Shown piece after piece: positions 15,873-25,493 of a stretch of DNA of 42,412 bases; position 1 is the stretch's first letter; every line of letters starts with the position of its first letter. The notes beneath the pieces are model-generated. The model made no database searches. It was given only the letters and a program-made list of their open reading frames with translations, and was not told where the DNA came from. This stretch comes from Pleomorphomonas sp. (GTDB lineage Bacteria; Pseudomonadota; Alphaproteobacteria; Rhizobiales; Pleomorphomonadaceae), in assembly GCA_029976075.1 (NCBI GenBank), contig JARKNW010000107.1, positions 1 to 42,412 of the forward strand. Direction: 5' to 3'. A program made the position numbers and the translations under genes.

Positions 15873-17554
15873 CAGAAACCGTCCCCTTCGAGCTGCTGGA
15901 GGGCGGCTGCGAACTGATGCCTGACTTCCTTGATGTCGCGGCGAGACTGATCTTCGATGCACCGCTCGAACCAGAAGATCAGGTCCTTGATACGCTCACG
16001 CGTATCGCCCACCACCTCGGCATAGAGGCGTTCCGCACGGGCCAGCAGAGCCCTGTTCTCGTGCTGGTCTCGTGGCAGGATCTTGATCGAGGAGAGGTCG
16101 GCAAACCTCTTCGCCAACTCCTGATCAGTCAGGTTGGATTGGTTGCGGAAGACGTTGCGGATCACCTGCCCCGTCGAGACGACCTTGATCTCGACTTCCA
16201 GTGCGCCGTTTACATCATAGGTATACCGAACATCGACGCATTCCTTGCCTTCCGGTCCAGGCGGCACTGTAACCTTGACTTGCCCGATCAGTATGTTCTG
16301 TGAGGGACGGATGCTCTCACCCTGGAGCACCTCGATCACGATCTGGGTCTGCTGCTCGGATGCGGTGTAATAACGATTTTCGCGGCTGATCGGGACGATT
16401 GCATTGCGCTCGATGATCGGGGACATCACGGTTTCCCCTGGCAGGCGCTTGTCGATGACTGCGGTCCCCAATGTAAAGGGGCACACATCGGTCATGACGA
16501 TCTCTTCAAGACTGCTGTCTCTGGCCTTGAGCGCAGCCTGAACGGCCGTTCCCAAGGCAATGATATGGTCCGGCTGCGGATGCAAAAGCGGGAAGCGTCG
16601 GAACAGGCGCGCCACAAGATTGCGCACGAGCGGCATGCGAGACGCGCCACCGACAAGAACAACCTGGTCAAGTTGCCCGATATCAATGTGTGCATCGCGG
16701 ATGGCGCGTTGGATGGGAGCCTTCATTCGACGAATGAGGGACTGACAACGATCTTCGAAATCGGCGCGGGCCAGATCACCGTTGATCGTGACGCCGGCGA
16801 CGGCGAAGTTGTACTGAGCTCCAAGCTGATCGGTGAGCGCACGCTTCAGCTTCTCTGCCTCGGCCCTCATGCGAGCCTTGTCCTTCCCGGTAAAACGGTC
16901 TCGAGACAGTTGATGACGCTCCAGAAGCAGGTCGCTGACAACCTCGCGAAAGTCGTCGCCGCCTAGCTGTGAGTCACCGGCCGAAGCCTTGATCTCCATC
17001 ACGCCTTCGAACTTGTGCAGAAGGGAAACATCGAAGGTCCCGCCGCCGAGGTCGAGGATCAGAAAGCTGCCTTCTTCCACATGTTCGAGACCATGCGCGA
17101 GAGCCGCGGCAGTGGGCTCGTTGATCAGCCGCCCCACCTCTAGCCCGGCGAGGCGGGCCGCATCGATCGTCGCCTTGCGTTGCGTATCGTTGAAGTAGGC
17201 GGGGACGGAAATGATCGCTTCGGACACATCCTCACCCAGCGCGGCTTCCGCATCGTGCTTGAGCGACTTCAGCACCAAGGCGGATAACTCCTCGGCCCGC
17301 CACGAATGAGAGGCAAGCTTGAAGAGCTGGGAGCTTCCCATCGCCCGTTTGAATGATGCCGCAGTCCGGTCCGGATGGGTGACAAGCCTATCGATCGCGG
17401 CTCGACCAACCAGAACTTCGCCATCTTCGAAGATGCTGACCGCCGACGGGGTCAGGGCCTCTCCGAGCGCGTTCGGCAAGGCTTTGGGACCACCTTCAGT
17501 CCAAACGGCAACAAGTGAGTTGGAGGTTCCAAGGTCAATACCAATAGTTGTCAT
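15872..17554 (-). CDS. hscC: HscC-type Hsp70 chaperone
   Basis: A 560-residue Hsp70, shorter than DnaK (about 640) and equal to E. coli HscC (about 556). The ATPase domain has the phosphate loop IGIDLGTSNSLVAVW, the motif VPAYFNDTQRKAT, LINEPTAAALAHG, the second phosphate loop LILDLGGGTFDVSLL and the adenosine motif VLVGGASRMPLVRNL. The substrate-binding part (about 370-480) is followed by a short helical lid with no EEVD-like tail. It is the first gene of a two-gene unit with the J-like membrane protein. HscC is a specialised chaperone with fast nucleotide exchange in E. coli; clients are unclear. ATG 17554 aligns with the family start; the SD is weak. Confidence 0.92.
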   Translation of the reverse strand: MTTIGIDLGTSNSLVAVWTEGGPKALPNALGEALTPSAVSIFEDGEVLVGRAAIDRLVTHPDRTAASFKRAMGSSQLFKLASHSWRAEELSALVLKSLKHDAEAALGEDVSEAIISVPAYFNDTQRKATIDAARLAGLEVGRLINEPTAAALAHGLEHVEEGSFLILDLGGGTFDVSLLHKFEGVMEIKASAGDSQLGGDDFREVVSDLLLERHQLSRDRFTGKDKARMRAEAEKLKRALTDQLGAQYNFAVAGVTINGDLARADFEDRCQSLIRRMKAPIQRAIRDAHIDIGQLDQVVLVGGASRMPLVRNLVARLFRRFPLLHPQPDHIIALGTAVQAALKARDSSLEEIVMTDVCPFTLGTAVIDKRLPGETVMSPIIERNAIVPISRENRYYTASEQQTQIVIEVLQGESIRPSQNILIGQVKVTVPPGPEGKECVDVRYTYDVNGALEVEIKVVSTGQVIRNVFRNQSNLTDQELAKRFADLSSIKILPRDQHENRALLARAERLYAEVVGDTRERIKDLIFWFERCIEDQSRRDIKEVRHQFAAALQQLEGDGF

Positions 17555-18012
17555 GTCGCGCGCTTTTTCCGCTTCGCCGCCTGCTTTGAAGTGGGCGAAG
17601 CGGCCCGCTCGCGGCGCGCCCCAAAGGCAGAGGCGTCAGTTCAAGATCTTTCGAGGCCAGGCCTTTGGCACGAACCGGCACCCATCCGGCTCCCCCCTTT
17701 AAGGGACCTGAGCGTTGGCTGGTCATCACCGGGTTTCCTGGCTTTCCGGCGTCTCAAGAGACACCACTCCCGTCGCACCATCTGCGCAAGAGATGCAACC
17801 AGCACGGTAGTTTTCTCTAGAGGTCAGAGCTTTCGTGTCAAGGTTGCCCCAGGGCCTGCCACTCAACAAACCGGATCGAAACGGGGATAACGCTAACAAA
17901 GCCTATATCGGTGAAGCCGTATCGCCTCCGCCGTTCACTTTGCCATGAAGGCGATGGGCGGGGTCAAACCGAGCTCACTCGGAGGCGGCCTGCCAGCGCA
18001 GATCAGCCGGCT
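17555..18012. other. intergenic region upstream of hscC
   Basis: No gene is recognisable between hscC and the GGDEF/EAL gene. Short frames lack ribosome-binding sites and family resemblance. It holds a candidate promoter at 17814-17841, which leaves a leader of about 250 nt before hscC. I see no clear terminator for either neighbour. Confidence 0.4.
17814..17841 (-). promoter_or_regulatory. candidate sigma-70 promoter for hscC
   Basis: On the minus strand TTGACA (17841-17836), a 16-bp spacer and TAGAGA (17819-17814) form a fair housekeeping promoter. The -35 is perfect and the -10 weak, as is common in alphaproteobacteria. It would give a long untranslated leader, so another promoter nearer the gene is possible. 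Confidence 0.35.
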
Positions 18013-21000
18013 TCATGCGCGAAGCGGTTCGGGGGCATCGCCCTCCATGTCGACGCCGTAGTCGGCCAGAACGGCCTGGAAGTCGCACGGGTGGTGGAAC
18101 AGATATCCCTGTCCATAGGACACGCCGAGCGCGGCAAGTTCCCTCAACGTCGCCTTGTCCTCGATACGCTCGGCGATGACGTCCACGCCGAGCTCCCTGG
18201 CGATCTCGTTGATGGCGCGGACGACCGTACGGTCGTAGGCGCTGTCGGCCATGTTATGAACGAAGCTGCCATCAATCTTGATCGCATCGACATCGAAGCT
18301 CTTCAGATAGGTGAAGGATGACAGGCCAGAGCCAAAATCATCTAGGCTGACACGACAACCGACACCACGGGCAGCGCGGATGAAGTCGCGGGCGACCTCG
18401 AAAGAGTTGATGACCGCCGTCTCGGTGATCTCAAGCGTTACTCGCGAGGGGGATAGCTGGCTCGCCCGGAATAGGTCGGCGAGATAGTGCCAAAGTGTCG
18501 GATCATTGAGCGAGTTGGCCGACAGGTTCACGGCAACATGCAGATCGGGTACATCCATGATCGCCGCCCCGAAATCGCGGACCACCTTGGCCAGCACCCA
18601 GCGATCGATGGCTCCCATCAGCTCGAACCGCTCGGCTGCTGGAATGAACGCATCCGGCGTCAACACCCCGTCGTCACCAAGCATACGGACAAGAAGTTCC
18701 AGGGAGCGACCGCGCTTGTCAGGTTCGGCGATCGAACGGATTTCCTGTGCGTAAAGCACGAAGCGACCGCTCTCGATGGTCTCGCGAATACGAGCGGCCA
18801 TGCGAAAATCACTCATATGCCGCTGCGCTTCGCCGGTATCTTGCATGAACACCGAGACGCGACCACGGCCGGCTGCCTTGGCGGCATAGCAGGCGACGTC
18901 GGCCTCGGCCAGCACCGCCTCGGCGCTGGCTGTCGTCGCATCCACCTGGGACACGCCGGCGCTGGCGCCAATCTCGTAAATCTTGCCCTCCCAAATGAAC
19001 CGGATGGCACCGATGGCATCGATCAACTTTTCGCCGACGAAAGCTGCAAACTGCCGGTCGCAGTTCTCGATCAGCACCGCAAACTCGTCGCCGCCCAATC
19101 GTGCCAGGCAATCGCTGATGGGCACGATCGACCGCATCGTCCGCGCGACTTCCTGGAGAAGGGCATCGCCAGCCAAGTGCCCGGCCGTGTCGTTAACGAT
19201 CTTGAAGCGATCAAGATCGATGAACAGCAGCCCATGCCGGCTTTCATCCTCGCGTGCCGTGGAGATCATCTTCTGAATGCGCGTCTCGAAGTGACGGCGG
19301 TTGGCGAGACCGGTCAGATCGTCGTGCAAGGCGGCGTGAGCGAGCGAGCGTTGCATGGCGCGTTCGGCCGAAACGTCCTGGAACACCAAGACGGCGCCCG
19401 ACCGGCCATCGATACCTGCGGCGATCGGGGAAGCTGCCTCGCGTATGTGATGCACATCCCGGCAACGTACGTCGATGACCTGCGTTCCGAGCCGCTCCAT
19501 TGGCCGGCCTGTCTCCAGCACTTGCCGAACACATGAAGTTGCAGGATGGCCACTGTCATCGTGAATGGCCTGGAAGACTTCTTCGATCGGGCGGTTGTTC
19601 GCTTCGGCCTCGGAAAATCCCGTCATGCGCTGCGCGGCCGGATTGATCAACGTAACGAGCCCATCGGCATTGGTTGCAATGACGCCGTCGGAGATGGCGT
19701 GCAACGTCGTGCGAAGACGCTCCTTTTCATCGCGCAGAGCTTGGGCGGAACTGACCTGCTCGGTGATGTCCCAGGCGGTACCCAGCAGCAATCGGTCGCC
19801 GTTCGACAGGGTCACCTGATCGGCGAGCACGCGAATATGCACAAGGCCCCGAGCAGGACTGAGCAGGCGACACGTGGTGCTGACCCGGACCTCAGGATCG
19901 AGAGCTGCCTGATGCAGCATCTCCGAGAGACTTGCCCGGTCCTCGGGATGGACAAACCGCAGCCATTCGAGCGAGCGGCGCCCATTACCCTCGGTTGCCA
20001 TCTGGCCGAAGGTTTCACCATTCCATGTCGCAACGCCTGTCGCCAGGTCGATGCTCCAGAGGCCGATACCCCCGGCCTCCACCGCAAGACGGATGCGCTC
20101 CTCGAGGAGCTGGATTTCCAGTTCGGCCGCCTTGTTGCGCGAGATATCTGTATGGGTGCCAATTATGCGCAAGGGCCGGCCGCTATCGTCGCGCGCTATG
20201 ACCTTGCCCCGATCCAGAATCCAGACCCAGTGGCCGTCCTTGTGGCGCAGGCGAAACTCGGCTTCCAGCCACTCCGTCTCACCGTGCTCATGAGCCTCGT
20301 TGACGGCGAGAAAGCTCTCGCGATCGTCCGGATGCATCAGTTCGAGCCACGCATCCCCGCCATCGATCGATACGTCGTCCGGTTCGTAGCCGAGCATTCG
20401 TTTCCAGGTAGGAGACGTGTAGAGCCGCCCCCCGAGCTTATCGACGTCCCAGACGCCCTGCTGGCCATTTTCGAGTGCAAAGGCCCAGCGACTCTCGCTT
20501 TCGGCAATGGCCTGAATTGTCCGCTTCTTGATGTCGATGTCTTCGACTTGGGTAATCAGCCGGTCCGGACGGCCGGTCGCCGTATTGGCGACCACAATGA
20601 CGGACACTTCCGCCCAGAACACCTCGCCAGACTTGCGAACGTAGCGCTTCTCGGCCTTGAAAGTGCGAACCGTGCCATCGAGTACGCCCTTGCAGAAGCC
20701 ACCGAGACTATCGCGGTCCTCCTCGTAGGTGATGTCCCGAAAACTCCGGCCGATGAGATCTGCCTCGCAATACCCTGTCATGGCGCAGAATGCGGCATTG
20801 ACCTTCAGATACTGTCCTTCGCCGCCGATGATCGTCACGCCAATGCTCGCATCGTCCATCGAGCGCCGAAGCAGGTTTTCGCTCTCGGCGAGATCGCGCT
20901 CGCGCAGACGCAACCGCTCCAGCAGAACGCAGGTGGCGATCGGCAACAGCGCGCCCACCGAAACCCCGACCGGCGTCAGTATGGTCGTTTGCAACGCGTC

Positions 21001-21753
21001 GACCTTGCCATAGGCGATCATCATGGTCACGAACCAGACGCTGCCCGACAGGACCGCCATGTCGACCGGACGCAATGCAAAACTGGCCAGCAACAGTGGC
21101 ACGACGAAAAAGACAACGGGCTCCGACAGGGTCAAAGTGGCTGTAACGGCACCGGTCGCGAACAAGACGATCAGGGCCGCAAAAACGCCGCGATTCAACC
21201 AGGCCGGTCGCTGGCCGAGCCGGTCCGCATCGCGTTGCAAGTAGAGCAGCGCCGGCAGAAAGATGGCAAAGGCGGCGGTCGCTCCTCCCCACCAGACCCC
21301 CAAAGGCATCGGCGCATGCGACAAGATGCCGGCCGTCACCAGAAGAAAGGCCACGGCAAGACTGACAAGCGGCGGCAGGATGGCCGCCGCCGATGCGGCG
21401 GCAATCTCGAACAGCCCCTCATTGTGCGTGCGTTCCGTCCAGGCGCGAACCCGGTCGATCAACCAGAGACCAGTCGTCAGAGTGGTGGCTCGAACCAGCA
21501 GGATCGACAGGAGAAAATACGCTTCGCCGCCGCGATACACGGCGAACAGCAGCCAGCCGACAAGAGCACCAACGACACCGGTCAGGCGATCACCCGCAGA
21601 GCGGTTGGCAAGCAGCGCCACGACCACCGCGTCAGCCGGCCAGATCGGCATCCGGATACCGGCCAGCACGACAATCGCTATCATCGCCGCCGACAGTAAG
21701 GCATAAAGCAGGCCGCAGCCTATGAATATGCCGACGCGGCCTCCCGGAAGCAT
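18013..21753 (-). CDS. MASE1-PAS(x4)-GGDEF-EAL cyclic-di-GMP signalling protein
   Basis: A membrane protein of about 1246 residues, laid out like E. coli DgcE (YegE). A MASE1-type sensor with eight or so helices (about 1-285) is followed by four PAS/PAC repeats (about 295-795), a GGDEF domain with intact RLGGDEFAVLIE (about 885-897), and an EAL domain (about 1000-1235). The inhibitory site before GGDEF reads PISD instead of RxxD, so product inhibition is probably absent. EAL reads ELL, but other phosphodiesterase residues are kept: NLSANSL, EITETAV, SLDDFGSG, DAIKIDG, AERIE and QGYLF. It could therefore both make and degrade c-di-GMP. ATG 21753 is chosen; GTG 21765 with GGAG 5 nt upstream is an alternative, and an open frame runs to TTG 21840. 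No neighbours suggest its output. Confidence 0.92.
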   Translation of the reverse strand: MLPGGRVGIFIGCGLLYALLSAAMIAIVVLAGIRMPIWPADAVVVALLANRSAGDRLTGVVGALVGWLLFAVYRGGEAYFLLSILLVRATTLTTGLWLIDRVRAWTERTHNEGLFEIAAASAAAILPPLVSLAVAFLLVTAGILSHAPMPLGVWWGGATAAFAIFLPALLYLQRDADRLGQRPAWLNRGVFAALIVLFATGAVTATLTLSEPVVFFVVPLLLASFALRPVDMAVLSGSVWFVTMMIAYGKVDALQTTILTPVGVSVGALLPIATCVLLERLRLRERDLAESENLLRRSMDDASIGVTIIGGEGQYLKVNAAFCAMTGYCEADLIGRSFRDITYEEDRDSLGGFCKGVLDGTVRTFKAEKRYVRKSGEVFWAEVSVIVVANTATGRPDRLITQVEDIDIKKRTIQAIAESESRWAFALENGQQGVWDVDKLGGRLYTSPTWKRMLGYEPDDVSIDGGDAWLELMHPDDRESFLAVNEAHEHGETEWLEAEFRLRHKDGHWVWILDRGKVIARDDSGRPLRIIGTHTDISRNKAAELEIQLLEERIRLAVEAGGIGLWSIDLATGVATWNGETFGQMATEGNGRRSLEWLRFVHPEDRASLSEMLHQAALDPEVRVSTTCRLLSPARGLVHIRVLADQVTLSNGDRLLLGTAWDITEQVSSAQALRDEKERLRTTLHAISDGVIATNADGLVTLINPAAQRMTGFSEAEANNRPIEEVFQAIHDDSGHPATSCVRQVLETGRPMERLGTQVIDVRCRDVHHIREAASPIAAGIDGRSGAVLVFQDVSAERAMQRSLAHAALHDDLTGLANRRHFETRIQKMISTAREDESRHGLLFIDLDRFKIVNDTAGHLAGDALLQEVARTMRSIVPISDCLARLGGDEFAVLIENCDRQFAAFVGEKLIDAIGAIRFIWEGKIYEIGASAGVSQVDATTASAEAVLAEADVACYAAKAAGRGRVSVFMQDTGEAQRHMSDFRMAARIRETIESGRFVLYAQEIRSIAEPDKRGRSLELLVRMLGDDGVLTPDAFIPAAERFELMGAIDRWVLAKVVRDFGAAIMDVPDLHVAVNLSANSLNDPTLWHYLADLFRASQLSPSRVTLEITETAVINSFEVARDFIRAARGVGCRVSLDDFGSGLSSFTYLKSFDVDAIKIDGSFVHNMADSAYDRTVVRAINEIARELGVDVIAERIEDKATLRELAALGVSYGQGYLFHHPCDFQAVLADYGVDMEGDAPEPLRA

Positions 21754-21879
21754 GCCCTTCAGCACCACAACTCCACGCCACAAAATGGGGCTCGCAGAGA
21801 TGTGGCAGGCCGACGTGAAGCAACACTTAACGTCGCGCAAAAATAACGTTTTTCAGTAGTGATACAGTGTTTAGGACCG

Positions 21880-22749
21880 TCAGGCGAAAACGATGGTCTT
21901 CTTGCCGTGCATCAGCACACGAGCCTCGAGATGCAACTTCACCGCACGCGCGAGTACACGCGACTCGTTGTCGCGGCCAACGGCGACCAGATCCTCGGCC
22001 GACAGGGCGTGGGTCACGCGCGAAGTCTCCTGCTCGATGATCGGCCCCTCGTCGAGGTCGGGCGTCACGTAGTGGGCCGTGGCACCGATCAGTTTGACGC
22101 CGCGCTCATGGGCCTGATGATAGGGTCTTGCCCCCTTGAAGGACGGCAAGAACGAGTGATGAATGTTGATGATCTTGCCGAACAGGGCCGACGACAACTT
22201 GTCCGACAGGACCTGCATGTAGCGGGCGAGCACGACCAGTTCGGCACCCGTCTCCTCGACGAGCGCCATGACCTTGGCTTCCTGTTCGTCCTTGTTCGAC
22301 TTGTCCTTGTTGACCGGCCAGCAATAGTAGGGAATGCCATGCGCGTCGGCGAAGGGACGGCTATCCTCGTGGTTGGAAATGATGGCCGCGACCTCGGCCT
22401 TCAACCAGCCAACGCGGATCTGGTACATCAGATGCTGCAGGCAGTGATCGAACTTCGACACCATGATGATGATCTTGGGCGTGCGGGCGGCATCAACGAG
22501 GTCGACGTTCATGCCGAAGGTTTCAATGGTGTCCGACAGCGCGGCGCGGATCGTGTCGGCACTGAGTGAAGCCGGCGTCTCGAAGGCGATGCGCATGAAG
22601 AAGCGATTGGTGACGCGATCCCAAAACTGGGCGCTTTCGGCAATGTTGCCACCGAGACCGGCAAGGATGGTGGTGACCGAGGCAACGATGCGCGGACGAT
22701 CGGCGCAGGAGAGCGTGAGAATGTGGGTGCGCTTGTGGGCGTCAGCCAT
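21880..22749 (-). CDS. purU: formyltetrahydrofolate deformylase
   Basis: A 289-residue enzyme (EC 3.5.1.10) hydrolysing 10-formyl-THF to THF and formate, which balances one-carbon pools and supplies formate to purine synthesis. The N-terminal ACT domain (about 8-90) begins THILTLSCADRPRIVASVTT. The formyltransferase-like domain carries NIHHSFLPSFKGARPYHQAH, IGATAHYVTPDLDEGPII (with the catalytic Asp) and a C-terminal RVLARAVKLHLEARVL. ATG 22749 (MADAHKRTH) is chosen because it matches the family N-terminus and has GAGG about 8 nt upstream; the upstream extension does not look coding. It follows modC on the same strand after about 100 nt. Confidence 0.94.
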   Translation of the reverse strand: MADAHKRTHILTLSCADRPRIVASVTTILAGLGGNIAESAQFWDRVTNRFFMRIAFETPASLSADTIRAALSDTIETFGMNVDLVDAARTPKIIIMVSKFDHCLQHLMYQIRVGWLKAEVAAIISNHEDSRPFADAHGIPYYCWPVNKDKSNKDEQEAKVMALVEETGAELVVLARYMQVLSDKLSSALFGKIINIHHSFLPSFKGARPYHQAHERGVKLIGATAHYVTPDLDEGPIIEQETSRVTHALSAEDLVAVGRDNESRVLARAVKLHLEARVLMHGKKTIVFA

Positions 22750-22853
22750 GATCGGGAACCTCGTCGGTATTTGGTCGACGCTAGTTAGCTTGCCCGGCAC
22801 CAAGAGGAAAGAGGCTAAAGCATTCAGATGCTGCTTGGGCGCTCGTTGGCGCG

Positions 22854-23918
22854 TCAAACCGGCCTTTCATCGAGCGCCACCGACTTAACCAACGCGAACA
22901 CCGATTGACCTGGCACAAGGCCAAGATCGGCAACTGCTGCCCGGGTCACGGCTGCGGCCAGGCGTCCGCCGCCGTCAAGGGCCACATCGACGGTAACGTT
23001 CGGGCCCTGTCCATCCGGGATGTTGGCGACGACACCTGACAGAACAGTGCGGATGGTAATGCCCTCCGGCCGGCGGACGGCAAGCGCCACGTCGGTGGCA
23101 TGAACCATTACCCGGACCTCTCTGCCTGCCGGGACGACGGCACCGTTCAGCCACACCCTGCCGGCCGGCGTCTCAACCGGGGTCAGCTGGAACGCATGGT
23201 CCGGCATGCCGAGCCGACCGTCGAGCACCGACATGATCTCGAAGCGATCCGTCGCAACGCGGAACACATCGGCAGGCACCCCCTCACGGGCGACCTTGCC
23301 CGCTTCGAGCACAACGACCTTTCCGGCAAGCCGCGCCACTTCCTCCACGGCATGGCTGACGTAGATGATGGGGATGCCGAACTCGTCGCGCAGGGTCTCG
23401 ATCAAGGGCAGGATCTCGAGGCGGCGAGCAGCATCGAGAGACGCCAACGGCTCATCCATCAGCAACAGACGCGGCGAGGCGAGGAGCGCTCTGCCGATGG
23501 CGACACGCTGCTGCTCGCCGCCACTGAGTGTCGCCGGGTGACGGTCGAGCAAATGGCCGATCCCAAGAGTATCGATCACTGGCCCTTCGGCGATACGCCG
23601 CTCCACCTTTGGCGTAAAAAGCCGGCCGTAACGGAGGTTGGCACCAACGGAGAGATGCGGAAACAGCCGCGCTTCCTGAAACACGACTCCGATGCGGCGG
23701 CGGTAGGGCGGCGTATGGCGCCTTTCACCATCAGCAAGAACGACCCCGTCGAGCACGACGCGACCGGCGCGAAGCCGCGTCAGCCCCGCAATCACCTTGA
23801 TCACCGATGACTTGCCCGATCCTGAGGGACCAAACAGCGCAGTGATGCCGCTCCCACCGGAAAAACCCATTTCGAGCAGAAAATCGCCAAAGCGTTGGTG
23901 GATCTCCACATCGATCAC
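22854..23918 (-). CDS. modC: molybdate ABC transporter ATP-binding protein
   Basis: A 354-residue ATPase that energises molybdate import at the inner membrane. Walker A is GPSGSGKSS (residues 30-38), the signature LSGGEQQRVAIGRALL, Walker B LLLMDEP, and the switch His is in YVSHAVEEV. The C-terminal TOBE/Mop-like domain (about 285-350) is the regulatory molybdate- or tungstate-binding part typical of ModC. Its ATG overlaps the modB stop by 4 nt. It is the last gene of the modABC operon. Confidence 0.94.
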   Translation of the reverse strand: MIDVEIHQRFGDFLLEMGFSGGSGITALFGPSGSGKSSVIKVIAGLTRLRAGRVVLDGVVLADGERRHTPPYRRRIGVVFQEARLFPHLSVGANLRYGRLFTPKVERRIAEGPVIDTLGIGHLLDRHPATLSGGEQQRVAIGRALLASPRLLLMDEPLASLDAARRLEILPLIETLRDEFGIPIIYVSHAVEEVARLAGKVVVLEAGKVAREGVPADVFRVATDRFEIMSVLDGRLGMPDHAFQLTPVETPAGRVWLNGAVVPAGREVRVMVHATDVALAVRRPEGITIRTVLSGVVANIPDGQGPNVTVDVALDGGGRLAAAVTRAAVADLGLVPGQSVFALVKSVALDERPV

Positions 23919-24604
23919 GAGGAGGCCCTCCTGAACCAGCGGGCGATGATTTCCGACGCGACGAGAGCTGCAAGGCCTATGCCCGCGGCGATGATCGAGA
24001 GCAGCAGAGCTTCGCCATCTCCTTCCGGACTCTGGCTTGCCGTGTAAATGGCGGAGGCGATGGTCCGTGTCTCGCCGGGGATGTTGGAAACGAAGGTGAT
24101 GGTGGCGCCGAACTCGCCAAGCGCCTTGGCAAAACCGAGCGTCGCGCCCACCAGGATGCCAGGCAATGACAAGGGCAGCGTCACAAGAAAGAAGGTAGCG
24201 ACCGGTCCTGCCCCCAGCGTGCCCGAAGCCTGCTCGAGGCGGGCGTCGACGGCTTCAATGGACAGTCGGACGGCGCGGACAATGATCGGTAGTGACATCA
24301 CCACGGCTGCGACGACCGCGCCTGTCCAGCGAAAGGCGAAGACGATGCCGAAGTGCTGATCCAGAAAGGCCCCCAGCGGCCCTTTGCGCCCCAGAAGAAG
24401 CAGCAGCGCATAGCCGGTGACCACCGGCGGCAGCACGAGGGGCAGGTGGATGATCCCGTCGAACAATGCCTTGCCCGGGAAACGGCCGCGAGCGAGGATC
24501 AAAGCCAATATGATGGAGACCGGCACCCCCCACAGCGTCGCCATGGCAGCGACCTTGAAGCTCAGTGCAATGGCAATCCAGGCGTCAGGAGAAAGATCCG
24601 GCAT
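23915..24604 (-). CDS. modB: molybdate ABC transporter permease
   Basis: A 229-residue inner-membrane permease with about five or six helices and the ABC coupling loop EQASGTLGAGPVATFF-VTLP-LPGI. The wording LPLVLPPVVTGYALL and GFAKALGEFGATI is characteristic of ModB. ATG 24604 gives exactly the E. coli length; a GTG at 24628 would add eight residues. It lies 105 nt after modA and overlaps modC by 4 nt, so B and C are coupled. Confidence 0.94.
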   Translation of the reverse strand: MPDLSPDAWIAIALSFKVAAMATLWGVPVSIILALILARGRFPGKALFDGIIHLPLVLPPVVTGYALLLLLGRKGPLGAFLDQHFGIVFAFRWTGAVVAAVVMSLPIIVRAVRLSIEAVDARLEQASGTLGAGPVATFFLVTLPLSLPGILVGATLGFAKALGEFGATITFVSNIPGETRTIASAIYTASQSPEGDGEALLLSIIAAGIGLAALVASEIIARWFRRASS

Positions 24605-24709
24605 CGGTTCACAGTGTTCGATCGGCACCGGGCCGGCAAGGGGGCATCGTCAGTCGTTCATCGCAAACGACAGGACGAGGCGGCTGACGACGCAGCCGCC
24701 TCGACTGGA

Positions 24710-25474
24710 TCACTTGGTCGGCTTGACGAAGCTGGCCGCCTTGAACACCGCATCGGCCTCGGGGCCCTTGAGGTAGGTTACGAAATCGGCAGCAGCCTGG
24801 CTCGAATTCTTGGTGAGGCCAATCGGATAAACGATCGGCTGATGGCTGGTCTCCGGGAAGGTTGCAACGACGGCGACCCCCGGTTCGGCAGCCGCATCGG
24901 TCCCGTAGACAATCCCGAGCTTGGCTTCGCCGCGCGCAACCATCTGCAGAGCGACGCGCACATTCTCGGCCGGCGCGAAGTGCGGTGATAGCGCATCATA
25001 CATGCCGAGGGACTTCAACGCCTCCTCGGCATAGGCGCCCGCCGGGACGCTCTTGGCCTCGCCGACGGCGAGACGCTCTTGGCCGAGAACGGCCGGCAGC
25101 GATGCCTTGTCGGCGAAATCGACGCTGACCTTGGCATCCTTGGCAGCAACCAGCACGAGCGAGTTGCCGAGAAGGTTGAAGCTGCTCGCCTCCTTCATCA
25201 GGCCCTTGCCCTCGACATAGGTCATCCACTTGAGGTCGGCGGAAATGAAGATGTCGGCAGGAGCGCCGGCTTCGATCTGCTTGGCGAGTGCACCGGAAGC
25301 AGCGGGGGTGATCTGAACCTCCACATCCTTGCCTGCCTTGTAGGTGTCGGCAATTTTCTGGAGCGAAGGCGCCACTGAGGCGGCGGCGAAAATCTTGATC
25401 TGATCGGCAGCGGAGGCAACCGAGGTCATGAGGCCGAGGGCAAGCGCGGCGACGAGGGCGAGCGACTTTTTCAT
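24710..25474 (-). CDS. modA: molybdate-binding periplasmic protein
   Basis: A 254-residue solute-binding protein. The signal peptide is residues 1-22 (MKKSLALVAALALGLMTSVA, then SA), with cleavage before ADQIKIFAAAS. Ligand-loop motifs of ModA are present: FAAASVAPSLQKIA, SGALAKQIEAGAPADIFISA, NLLGNSLVLVA and GEAKSVPAG, as is the C-terminal YLKGPEADAVFKAASF. It is first in modABC, behind a ModE-type operator at 25494-25519. Expression should therefore fall when molybdate is plentiful. Confidence 0.95.
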   Translation of the reverse strand: MKKSLALVAALALGLMTSVASAADQIKIFAAASVAPSLQKIADTYKAGKDVEVQITPAASGALAKQIEAGAPADIFISADLKWMTYVEGKGLMKEASSFNLLGNSLVLVAAKDAKVSVDFADKASLPAVLGQERLAVGEAKSVPAGAYAEEALKSLGMYDALSPHFAPAENVRVALQMVARGEAKLGIVYGTDAAAEPGVAVVATFPETSHQPIVYPIGLTKNSSQAAADFVTYLKGPEADAVFKAASFVKPTK

Positions 25475-25493
25475 GGAGGGAAATCCCGTCTGG

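Noticed and set aside
19546..21699. 717-codon open frame on the plus strand
   Set aside because: It lies antisense to the MASE1-PAS-GGDEF-EAL gene, whose domains are unmistakable. The frame is rich in His/Gln/Arg and has no family resemblance, as expected for an antisense shadow in GC-rich DNA.
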